Part shown: positions 44,725 through 53,119 of the stretch, piece after piece
Layout: each line of letters begins with the position of its first letter
How positions within the stretch are numbered: the stretch's first letter is position 1
From: Candidatus Comchoanobacter bicostacola
GTDB taxonomy: Bacteria; Pseudomonadota; Gammaproteobacteria; Comchoanobacterales; Comchoanobacteraceae
Assembly: GCF_024172705.1 (NCBI RefSeq)
Contig: NZ_CP092900.1
Coordinates: forward strand, 434,001-498,000
DNA: 64,000 nucleotides
Direction of reading: 5' to 3'
The notes under the pieces: generated by a model
Seen by the model: only the letters and a program-made list of their open reading frames with translations
Databases searched by the model: none
Told to the model about the DNA's origin: nothing
Made by a program: the position numbers and the translations under genes

Positions 44725-47700
44725 CTATACTTCAACCCATTGGTCATAATAAGGTAAATACACGCCGCCGCGGATTTTATACTGTGGGTAGTGAGTTTGT
44801 ACAATTTGCATATATTCCTGAACCTGTTTTTTGTATAAATCTTGTATTTTCTCATTATTGTGAAAAGTATTTGGGAACTTATAATCTATGACCCAAAATG
44901 TTTGGTCTATTAGGATCAGTCGGTCAATAACGACTCTATTTAAACCAATACACCGTCCGTCAAAGCTAATTTCATTATAGGCAGATGGGGCTTGAAGTAA
45001 CCATTGATTCTTGCTAGCTACAAGGTTTTTGGTTATTTGTAACTTGGCTTGATTTAACTCATTAATTTCATCATGGGAAAAGGCATGATTTTTTAGATGT
45101 AACTGCCAGATCATCTCAATGTTTGCATGGGTGTAATACTGCATAAACAAATGCAGCGCGGTTCCTTTATCTGCTTGTGAGTGCACTTTAGACTCTTTGA
45201 GTGTTACTGTAGGTGCTGATTGCGCAACTAGTGGGGTTATTGTGCGAGGGTGGTACGGTTTAATATTTGCTTCCGAATGTATTTCTGTGTGATTGGTAAT
45301 TATGTGGGTATGTTTAGCACTTTCTTTTTTGAGCATCATTGCTAGCCAGCTATTGGTGGGTGCACCTTGCTCAAAGTGGCCTACAATATGCAATGTGTTT
45401 TTTGCACGAGTTGCTGCTACATACAATAGTCTAAATGATTCTAATGTGTCTCGTTTTTTATTTAAGGATTTAAAGTACTCACTATTTTGTAGGTTATCTA
45501 AAAAGTTGGGTTGTAAAATGGGCCCAAATGCGGACTCAGTGTAAAACAGTGGTGTTGAGGCAGGTGCTTTTCGTTTCTCACAGTGAGGAATGATGACATG
45601 ATCATATTCTAGGCCTTTTGATTTATGTGAAGTGAGTAATGACAGCTTGCAGTTAGGTTGCGTAATACTCATAAATGATCGGCTAAAATAGTGACCAATA
45701 CTCATACGATCAAGTGGGTGGTGCTCTGATTGTAGTTGTAGCAAAACATCAAACCACTGTTGAATAGCATGGTGCTGACTGTGATGATAACGTTTGTAAC
45801 CTTCTAGCAGTGACCAAATCATCCATGCTTGGCTTACTGGTGCTGCTGGGTGTCTTAGTTTTGCATGTGCTATGTATTTTCGTAGTGTTAGGACATGAGG
45901 GTGCTTAGCATGATTACTTTGTGCATATAGTTCTTGAGTGCTTAAGCCACAGAGTGGTGAGCGTAGTATGCTAAAGTAAGCAATTGTATCACTGGAATTG
46001 GATAGGTAGCCAAGTAGAGCCGTTAAGTCTGATACTGCACTAAGCTGCATGATGGGGTATATATCTATTGCATTAAAGCCAATGTTCTTTTGTTCAAGTA
46101 AGGGGATGATTTTAGATAATTGACCACGTGTTTGTCCTAAGATAGCAATTGAGCTATTTGGGTTTTTAAGTTGTAGTGACTGTATGATACTGACAATACG
46201 GGATGCTTGTGCAACTGGATCAGGATTGAGCTCTTGTTGGATATAGATGCCATCATCTTCATTACTGCCTTTAGTAGGGATTGCTGGACGATATTTGATT
46301 GCTGAAAATAGTGGGTTATCAGACTCTGGGAAGATCTCTTGAAAGTGCTCATTAACTGCTTCTATCATCTTTTGATTGCTTCTAAAATTGCATGTTAAGC
46401 TTAATGGTGTGAGCTGAATATGAGCAATTGGTTTTTTCTGTGCAGAGAGGAACAGTCCAACTTCTGCTTGTCTAAATCGATAGATAGACTGCATAGGGTC
46501 ACCTACAGCAAAAAAAGTATGATGTGCATGTTTATCCCAGGTGCTAATAATACCTTCAGCCAGTTGGTATTGACCATAGGCAGTATCTTGAAACTCGTCC
46601 ATGAGTATATGTTTAATATTTTTTTTGCAGAATGTCTGAAGCGCAGTGTCGTGTTTAATCGCGTGGATAGCTTGGTGGCTTATTTGTGTGAAGTCTGTTT
46701 GTTGGGTACTGGTAAGTAAGTGGATAAGCCTCTGGTTTAAGTCTCGTAGAATAGTTGTGAGATGCTTGAGAAAGTTGACTTCATCTGAGTTGTGCTGTCC
46801 TGGTAAAAGGCTGACCGCAGATAGAGCCTCTAATGCTTCGGGTGATGTTTTTAAATATTCAGATAATGTTTCAATCGTTTGTTGGCTTTGTTTTTGTAGA
46901 TGCTCAATATCCGGGTACGCGCTTATGAATGCTTTTGAGTAGATCCCTTGTTTTTTATTTTGTTTTTTCCGTATTTGTTGGGTTGTTGTGAGTAAGATGT
47001 GATGAAGAGATTGGTAGGTATGGAGCGTACTTTCATTTGGGTAGAGGGTGGTCGATTCAAATCGTTGAGTCACATGGTTTATATTAGCAAGGAGTGCTTG
47101 AATGTCTGTGCTATAAGTTGAGAAGTAGCGCTCACATTGGTGGGTATAATATGCGATGAGTGCTTGGATCCCCTGTTGACTGGTGCCTTCTATGGAAGAG
47201 TCTAGACACGACTGCCATTGGTCTCTGCTACTGAGTAAATCACAGAGCATGGTTTCTAGTCGTTGATATTGACCCTCTAAGGTTTTTAAAAGTATATGTT
47301 GAGCTTCACACCAGTTGTCTTGCTGGAAGTATTGATAAACAACTTGACGATACAATAACCCCGGAGAAGCGCTAATTTTACCTGAGATACAGGGTGTGCC
47401 TTGATCCAGTAACCATGCTGTAAATGAGTCAATGGTCATGATGTTTAGTTTGTGGGTATTGTTTAAGATATCCCAATTATTTATTTGGCTGTGTTTGAGT
47501 GCATTGATAGCAGGTTCTTCTTGAGCTTCAGTTAGACATTGAATAAGTCTGTGTTTCATTTCAGCAGCTGCTTTTTTTGTGAAGGTAATAGCGATTACCT
47601 CTTCAGGTTGGTCGCAGTGAATGAGTAAATTTAAAATTCTTCGAGTTAATAAGTAGGTTTTCCCAGACCCTGCAGGCGCACTTACAATTGCTGATGTAAA

Positions 47701-47745
47701 AGGATCCATAGCTTGTTGTCTAATGGCGTGATCAACGGGTTTCAT
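44725..47745 (-). CDS. addA: UvrD/AddA-type helicase-nuclease subunit
   Basis: Superfamily 1 helicase with a C-terminal nuclease, the partner of the AddB-like protein next to it, for processing double-strand DNA ends before recombination. Walker A APAGSGKTYLLTRRIL lies near residue 22, ITFTKKAAAEMKHRL is motif Ia, LMDEFQDTAYGQYQLAE is motif II near 385, and LLTSHKSKGLEYDHVIIPHC is motif V near 690. The end has the RecB-type nuclease residues: GTALHLFMQYY and WVIDYKF. I use the ATG at 47745, which has AAGGA eight bases upstream; an ATG at 47754 would place that sequence directly against the start. It overlaps the AddB-like gene's 3' end. About 1006 residues. Confidence 0.88.
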   Translation of the reverse strand: MKPVDHAIRQQAMDPFTSAIVSAPAGSGKTYLLTRRILNLLIHCDQPEEVIAITFTKKAAAEMKHRLIQCLTEAQEEPAINALKHSQINNWDILNNTHKLNIMTIDSFTAWLLDQGTPCISGKISASPGLLYRQVVYQYFQQDNWCEAQHILLKTLEGQYQRLETMLCDLLSSRDQWQSCLDSSIEGTSQQGIQALIAYYTHQCERYFSTYSTDIQALLANINHVTQRFESTTLYPNESTLHTYQSLHHILLTTTQQIRKKQNKKQGIYSKAFISAYPDIEHLQKQSQQTIETLSEYLKTSPEALEALSAVSLLPGQHNSDEVNFLKHLTTILRDLNQRLIHLLTSTQQTDFTQISHQAIHAIKHDTALQTFCKKNIKHILMDEFQDTAYGQYQLAEGIISTWDKHAHHTFFAVGDPMQSIYRFRQAEVGLFLSAQKKPIAHIQLTPLSLTCNFRSNQKMIEAVNEHFQEIFPESDNPLFSAIKYRPAIPTKGSNEDDGIYIQQELNPDPVAQASRIVSIIQSLQLKNPNSSIAILGQTRGQLSKIIPLLEQKNIGFNAIDIYPIMQLSAVSDLTALLGYLSNSSDTIAYFSILRSPLCGLSTQELYAQSNHAKHPHVLTLRKYIAHAKLRHPAAPVSQAWMIWSLLEGYKRYHHSQHHAIQQWFDVLLQLQSEHHPLDRMSIGHYFSRSFMSITQPNCKLSLLTSHKSKGLEYDHVIIPHCEKRKAPASTPLFYTESAFGPILQPNFLDNLQNSEYFKSLNKKRDTLESFRLLYVAATRAKNTLHIVGHFEQGAPTNSWLAMMLKKESAKHTHIITNHTEIHSEANIKPYHPRTITPLVAQSAPTVTLKESKVHSQADKGTALHLFMQYYTHANIEMIWQLHLKNHAFSHDEINELNQAKLQITKNLVASKNQWLLQAPSAYNEISFDGRCIGLNRVVIDRLILIDQTFWVIDYKFPNTFHNNEKIQDLYKKQVQEYMQIVQTHYPQYKIRGGVYLPYYDQWVEV

Positions 47746-49864
47746 AGTGCTCATCCTTTAGGTGATAACGACAAAGTGATGCAAAGTCACATGTTTGACA
47801 TGTCAGTGCGTTTGCAGGTTGCACAGGGTATGCGCCTTGATGATATGCATCAATGATTTTAAGTAAGTCCTGTGTCCACTGTTGCTTCAGTGACTCTGGT
47901 GTATGGAGTGGGTATTTGCGTGTTTTGAGTTTTTTACTCAATGTTTCAGCACAGCTAAGATCAAGATCTTGAATTTTGGGTTTTTGAGTGATATTTGCAT
48001 ACGCAACAATGGGAATTATGTCTTGCGTAAGAGAATAAATGGGGAGCTGTGGCTGTGTGAGTTGTGGGTTCAGGGCATCAAGGATCTGTGTGCTGCCTGT
48101 TTTATAATCAATCAGTATGGGTTGATTGTTACTGGAGTCAATTCGATCGATTCGAACATTGATGCTGTATTGTGCGCTTAGGTGTATGGTTTTTTTAGAT
48201 TCTAATGCCTTAATGTTGAAGTCTGGGCGCGATTGATCCGCTTCAATCCATTGTCGAATGCGGTTGTATAGTGTTTCTTTAAGTATATGAGTTAACGCTT
48301 CATGGCCTTCAGATAAATGCTTCTGCCAAACGATATTAATCATAGATTGTATACAATTTTTTGATAAGTTTCTGAGATCGGATTGTTGTTTAATGTCTTG
48401 GTATAAGTTTTCTAGCACATCATGAACAATATTTCCGTATATGTTTGCTGCAGGTTGTAAGCATTCAGGCTCTAGGGCGCTTAATTTAAGCCTATGCCTA
48501 GCAAAGGATTTAAATGGACATTGTTGAAAGTCTTGAAGTTTACTGGCACTTAATGCTTTCACTTCGTTGATGGGTACCTGTTGGTCAGAGTAGTGACTCC
48601 ATTGAGGTTGTGTTTTCGGTTTAGGATAGGATTGCTCCTCAATACTTCCTAAAATGTTGACGGGGGTATTGCTCGTCCCATCAGAATTGATTTTAAGCGC
48701 TGAGGTGATGAGGTGTTTACATAGTTTGGAGAGGCTATTAATTTCACTTTGGGGTTTGGGTAAGCTAGGGAGCCATTTAGGCGGTGTATACTGACCAGCA
48801 AGTTCAAGACTGCATCCTATGACCCATAATTCATTATAGATACACCCTTGAACTTGCTTGAGCGTAGGAATTGGGGGTAGGTCAGGTCTATTAACTAGCT
48901 GGGTAAGTTGGTGATGCCACCATGAGTAAGGTTGTTTGTGATAAATGAGGCTCAGTGGCGATAGCTGATCTATCATTTGGGAGAGTTCGAGACAAGTATT
49001 TGTTATAACAATATCTTCCTCATTAAATCTAATTTCAGCTAACTTTGATAATATATGTGCTTTAAATGTAGCATGTGAAATAGTTTCGGATGGGTTTGTG
49101 CTAGGCAGTGGTGTATAGGTTGTTCTAGGAATTATTCGGGTGTCACTGTAGTCAGGATTAATTATTTGCGCTAGTGTGTGATATAATTTGGGGTTAGGTC
49201 CAAGGAACTCAGATAGATACTGAAGTAACTGATGGTCGTGGCTTGCTATAGTTGGTGTAGCGCGCCATAATGCATTGGCATACTCTGAGAGGTTGAGGCC
49301 AATAACCATCCTATTTTTAGGGTCCTGTTCTTGCCAGTTAAGAGCTGCTTCCACCTCTAAGTCATAGCTATCAAACCCATAATGTTTATGGCTTGATATA
49401 ATGGATAAATCTTGATGATTAGTAATTGAGCATTGTGCTAAGCGTGCGCTCATAGCCGGACTGTAATGAGACAAGCCAATATGCTGTGTAGGTTTATGCA
49501 GACTGTTGAGGGGGTTTATTTCTAGGTGAGGTAGTACGCATGGGTGGTATAGCCCTAAGGTCTTTAATGAAGTATTTAGTTGCAGGTAATGCTGATAAAC
49601 CCAAGATTCAGTAGTAAGTTGAGGGGTGAAGTTTTGGAGCCAGTCTGGTGATTGGTTAAGGAGCTGTTGTATGTGTTGCGCCAGTTGTGGTGCATGATCT
49701 TTATGGCTTTGCTCTGCAAGTAATGCGTGAATAACTGCTGGTGGTGTAGCGCACTCAGGTACTGTTTGTGTGATTTGTGACAGCCAGTCATCAAGCATTG
49801 TGAACTGTTTATTTTTGGGAACAAAGGGGATGACTGAGTCACGAGCAATAAGGATCATAAGCAT
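47732..49864 (-). CDS. addB: AddB-like PD-(D/E)XK nuclease subunit
   Basis: Second subunit of the helicase-nuclease. No intact Walker A motif is visible at the N-terminus. The C-terminal half holds a RecB-type nuclease core: DFQQCPFKSFARHRL (near residue 445), GNIVHDVLENLYQ, IDRIDSSNNQPILIDYKTGS, and ALTCQTCDFASLCRYHL at the end. The CPF cysteine plus the three cysteines of C-x2-C-x5-C fit the iron-sulfur cluster that pins AddB-family nucleases. 710 residues, shorter than Bacillus AddB. It is upstream of addA and overlaps it. Confidence 0.85.
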   Translation of the reverse strand: MLMILIARDSVIPFVPKNKQFTMLDDWLSQITQTVPECATPPAVIHALLAEQSHKDHAPQLAQHIQQLLNQSPDWLQNFTPQLTTESWVYQHYLQLNTSLKTLGLYHPCVLPHLEINPLNSLHKPTQHIGLSHYSPAMSARLAQCSITNHQDLSIISSHKHYGFDSYDLEVEAALNWQEQDPKNRMVIGLNLSEYANALWRATPTIASHDHQLLQYLSEFLGPNPKLYHTLAQIINPDYSDTRIIPRTTYTPLPSTNPSETISHATFKAHILSKLAEIRFNEEDIVITNTCLELSQMIDQLSPLSLIYHKQPYSWWHHQLTQLVNRPDLPPIPTLKQVQGCIYNELWVIGCSLELAGQYTPPKWLPSLPKPQSEINSLSKLCKHLITSALKINSDGTSNTPVNILGSIEEQSYPKPKTQPQWSHYSDQQVPINEVKALSASKLQDFQQCPFKSFARHRLKLSALEPECLQPAANIYGNIVHDVLENLYQDIKQQSDLRNLSKNCIQSMINIVWQKHLSEGHEALTHILKETLYNRIRQWIEADQSRPDFNIKALESKKTIHLSAQYSINVRIDRIDSSNNQPILIDYKTGSTQILDALNPQLTQPQLPIYSLTQDIIPIVAYANITQKPKIQDLDLSCAETLSKKLKTRKYPLHTPESLKQQWTQDLLKIIDAYHQGAYPVQPANALTCQTCDFASLCRYHLKDEHYETR

Positions 49865-50004
49865 TGTTCTTTTGTGTTTTTAAATATAGCTAATTTGCTT
49901 AAGATAGGCAACGGTAATGATTAAAGAGTTATCGGTTCGATGCCAGGGTTTGAGGTTAGCTATGATTTATGTCATGATAGCATTGTAATAATGGTTTGAA
50001 CTCT

Positions 50005-50535
50005 ATGGAAAAAAGTCAGCTTAAGATCAACGGCGGTCGTTATCATAATCGTAAAATAACTTGTTATGTTTCTGATGAGATGAGACCAACGGGCGTTAGG
50101 GTAAGGACAGTCTTATTTGACTGGATTAGAGATATACTTCCAGGTGCGCATTGCCTCGATCTCTTTTCAGGATCGGGTATTTTAGCATTCACAGCCCTAT
50201 CTTGGGGAGCGAGTAGCGCTCACTGTATCGACCTAGACGCATCTAACTGTCAGATGATTGCTTCTGAGGCTAAAAGAATAGGTGCTGAGCATTTAAAAAC
50301 AGAGTGTCTCAAGCTGCCTGCACCGATTATGGGTGATTATGACGTTTGTTTTATTGACCCGCCATTTTCTGATGAGGGCTTGTGCCTGGAGTTGCTCAAT
50401 TTATGCTGCAGCAGCTTCTCGAATAAAACCTTTATTTATTTTGAGTGGAAGTCAGTGATCACAGATAATCGTTTTCAGGTGATTAAACATAAAAAAGTAT
50501 CTAATGTGTATATGCACCTACTGCGTGTTATTTAA
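50005..50535 (+). CDS. rsmD: 16S rRNA guanine-966 N2-methyltransferase RsmD
   Basis: Methylates G966 of 16S rRNA during 30S assembly. INGGRYHNRKI and MRPTGVRVRTVLFDWI are the family's N-terminal blocks; LDLFSGSGILAFTALSWGA is SAM motif I; CFIDPPFSD is the catalytic DPPF motif. About 176 residues from ATG 50005; a TTG three codons earlier is also in frame. No strong ribosome binding site. Confidence 0.95.
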   Translation: MEKSQLKINGGRYHNRKITCYVSDEMRPTGVRVRTVLFDWIRDILPGAHCLDLFSGSGILAFTALSWGASSAHCIDLDASNCQMIASEAKRIGAEHLKTECLKLPAPIMGDYDVCFIDPPFSDEGLCLELLNLCCSSFSNKTFIYFEWKSVITDNRFQVIKHKKVSNVYMHLLRVI

Positions 50536-50548
50536 GCCTGTGAAAGAT

Positions 50549-51139
50549 CTAAACAGAATTGTGTAATAAATACAGCCAGTGTGTTCGGTTAGATTCAGGG
50601 ACATTTAACTCGATAATCTTAGCCTTCTCAGTACCCGGACAATTTTTACTTACATAGAGTATGTACGCTTTGGGATTTAAGTGTTGTGTTAAGTTAATGA
50701 TTGTTTTGGGGTCAGCAACGGCTCTAGCGGTGACTGCATCAATATTTGGAATAGGAAGCTGCTCAATTCGCTCATGATAAACTGTTACATTGTTTAGACC
50801 AAGATCAAGTATTAAAGCTCTAAGGTAGGCTATTTTTTTACCATTTGAATCAACGAGGTGAAATGACTTATTTGGATGCATAATAGCAAGTGGAACTCCT
50901 GGAAAACCAGCTCCGGTACCCACATCAAGTATCGTATTTGATTGTTCAAAATAGTGACTAGCAGAAAGTGCATCTAATATGTGATAAATTTCTTGGTCGC
51001 GTTTCTCTGTCAGCCTGGTTAAGTTATGCTTTTTATTCCAGGTTCCTAGGAACGCTAGCATCTGATCGAGTTGATTGATTTGTTGATCACGACACTTTAT
51101 TCCTAATAATTGTATGTTCTCTTTAAGAAAATGATTCAT
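50549..51139 (-). CDS. rsmG: 16S rRNA guanine-527 N7-methyltransferase RsmG
   Basis: Makes m7G527 in 16S rRNA. FLGTWNKKHNLTRLTEKRDQE, ILDVGTGAGFPGVPLAI (SAM-binding loop), HLVDSNGKKIAYLRAL, and VTARAVADPKTII are family signatures. 196 residues. The parA/parB and mnmG genes that often neighbour it are absent. Confidence 0.96.
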   Translation of the reverse strand: MNHFLKENIQLLGIKCRDQQINQLDQMLAFLGTWNKKHNLTRLTEKRDQEIYHILDALSASHYFEQSNTILDVGTGAGFPGVPLAIMHPNKSFHLVDSNGKKIAYLRALILDLGLNNVTVYHERIEQLPIPNIDAVTARAVADPKTIINLTQHLNPKAYILYVSKNCPGTEKAKIIELNVPESNRTHWLYLLHNSV

Positions 51140-51300
51140 AAAATTCCACTTAAAATTTAGTTAACTTCAGTTCAGTATAGTATAAATGCACTAATAACTA
51201 TAGTGTGACGGTTAAAAGCTAGCTGATAGGCCAGTTATCTATCTTTATGAATAGTTGATAGGAATTGATTTAGACTTAATGTAGTATTGGATTTCTTGAA

Positions 51301-51576
51301 GTGCAATTGGGTGGATTAAAGGCATATTGCGTTTCAAGGCGCATGACTTTTAGGGCTTCGTATGATCAGATGAAAGAAAGAAGAGATGATCCTAAGTTTA
51401 TAGATGCATGTAAAACGCTGGAGGCATATTCCGAGCGTAAGTCTATTTCTAGCAATAGAGACGCTGTTCAGTGTGATCATAATGAGACGGTATCTCCTAG
51501 TCCTGAGGGCCCACGGAGCAGATTTTTTTGCTCATTACAATCTCCGCCATGCTTTGGCTATGAGGGGGTGCGCTAG
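51301..51576 (+). pseudogene. Truncated relative of the 3' part of the following orphan gene
   Basis: This short frame (91 codons from GTG 51301; ATG 51343 has AAGG just upstream) matches the end of the next gene by eye: LKAYCVSRR with LEFCTEKR, SYDQMK with KFDELK, FIDACKTLEAYSERKSISSNRD with FIGAYQHLEEYSKRQAISDNRK, and SLQSPPCFGYEGV with SLPEPGFQDFNRGGV. The part corresponding to the membrane domain is missing upstream, so it is most simply the remnant of a tandem copy. It could also be a small stand-alone protein carrying only the shared C-terminal domain. Function unknown. Confidence 0.55.
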
Positions 51577-51716
51577 AAGTGCATGATATTTAGTCTAATA
51601 TTTTGGCATAGCGTAATTGGTTGTTATATTCAGTTAGTGTCAGTGTATGGTGCTTATGGTAGACAATTTAGATTGAGTAAGTTAAGCTTTCTGTAGGTTT
51701 CAGGGAGCTAATAACT

Positions 51717-52802
51717 ATGAGCGTTTTAAATCTTTTAAGACATTCAGCTAATACGACTAAGACTGGTACGAGCAAGGCTGGCAATAAGTCAGAAAAGGCT
51801 CATAAAAATATAAGTCATCAGATTAAACATCTTGAACAATTACTTGAGAGCATTAGAAGCAGGGCAAAGACCGTAAAAGGTTTAATGGCAGGGATCTTAC
51901 TGTTAGGCTTTGGGTTGGGTCCTTTAATCATCGTTATTCTCCTCTCTATTATCCAAAGTGTTTGGTGGGTACTATTTGCTGGGTGTATTACCCTTTCACT
52001 TTCTGCATTCTGCTACTATTGGGTTGAACGGCATTTGAATGCAAAGTGTAAAAAGTTCACTCAAAATATTGGCGTCCTTTATCCAGGTAAGCTACCGTTT
52101 GATTGTTTGGTCAAGGTACAACACCAGTCTGAAGAATTCAAAAAGATAATAGCCAGGGATGTATTAGGGTGTTCTGTCTTTTTTTCGTCAAAGTATAAGA
52201 GATACGCTAGACAATGTGATCAGTTCAGCTTTAATTCTGATGAGAAAGTTCTCGATCATGAAGAGATTGCGTTTATAAAAACATTAAATGAAAAAACAAC
52301 AAGTCAATCATTCAGAGATACAGTTGATAGTAAGACGCTGTCTATAATTCAGGGGTTAATGCCTAAAAGTTCTATCATTACAAAGCGCGAAGGATGGCTG
52401 TCATTGATTGCTTTTGCAACGGGTGCAACGACTATAACTAAGAGTTATTTGCAGCAATTTCAACTCTCATTGGATGACGTTTTAACAAAAAGTCATATTA
52501 GGTCCTGGATCAGTTTTCAACAGGAATTTAATTTGCTTAGGCTTTCTTGGTTGAATTACCAAGTCCCTAAATATGATCAATTATTGAAAAATTATCTGAG
52601 TACACTCCGCTTTAGTAAGGAAGGCAAGTTGGTAGACTATAAAACTATTCTCAGAGCAGTAGATAATTTTTTATTGGATCGCTGCACAATTCGTAAAGCT
52701 TTTGAGTGCGTGATAAGTTATTCTCAAAAGGCTCATGAGGAACTTTACTTTACTTTAAGGGAAAACTTTGTCAAATATGGATTTGTTAAAAGGGGGCCTT
52801 AG
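51717..52802 (+). CDS. Orphan two-membrane-segment protein (intact frame ends early)
   Basis: Not recognised. The N-terminal 60 residues are basic and polar with a short coiled-coil-like helix (HQIKHLEQLLESIRSRAKTV); two adjacent hydrophobic segments (about 58-80 and 84-105) form a membrane hairpin; the remaining 250 residues are helical and polar, presumably cytoplasmic. AGGGAGC lies before the ATG. The frame stops at 52800-52802 right after a run of five G's; one more G would carry it into the coding-like frame that follows to 53086, giving about 456 codons. The visible 361-residue product is therefore probably a truncated form. Its neighbour upstream is a partial copy of the lost C-terminal part. 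Confidence 0.6.
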   Translation: MSVLNLLRHSANTTKTGTSKAGNKSEKAHKNISHQIKHLEQLLESIRSRAKTVKGLMAGILLLGFGLGPLIIVILLSIIQSVWWVLFAGCITLSLSAFCYYWVERHLNAKCKKFTQNIGVLYPGKLPFDCLVKVQHQSEEFKKIIARDVLGCSVFFSSKYKRYARQCDQFSFNSDEKVLDHEEIAFIKTLNEKTTSQSFRDTVDSKTLSIIQGLMPKSSIITKREGWLSLIAFATGATTITKSYLQQFQLSLDDVLTKSHIRSWISFQQEFNLLRLSWLNYQVPKYDQLLKNYLSTLRFSKEGKLVDYKTILRAVDNFLLDRCTIRKAFECVISYSQKAHEELYFTLRENFVKYGFVKRGP

Positions 52803-53086
52803 AAGAGAGAGAAGTTTTAGAATTTTGTACAGAGAAGAGGTTGTTGTACAAGCCTAAATTTGATGAGTTAAAAAATGCAAAACTTAGTACACAAACGGCT
52901 GACTCAGAGCATTCTTTTATAGGGGCATATCAACACCTAGAGGAATATTCCAAGCGGCAAGCTATATCTGATAATAGAAAAGACTTTATACGTTCAAGCT
53001 TTAATGTGCGTAGTATTCATGATCTATTAAATAGTTTGCCTGAGCCTGGCTTTCAGGACTTTAATAGGGGAGGGGTAGGACTATAG
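52790..53086 (+). pseudogene. Frameshifted C-terminal part of the preceding orphan gene
   Basis: The frame is open from 52790 and codes at once for a plausible helix (LEEREVLEFCTEKRLLYKPKFDELKN) but has no ATG or GTG; the first usable codons are TTG at 52841 and 52844. Adding one base to the G5 run at 52792-52796 fuses it to the upstream protein. It carries the FIGAYQHLEEYSKRQAISDNRK block shared with the frame at 51301-51576. Either this end is lost, or it is read by frameshifting at the G run or from TTG. Confidence 0.55.
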
Positions 53087-53119
53087 GCATGTTTTTTAGA
53101 CGTTTCATAGGGTGTGAGG

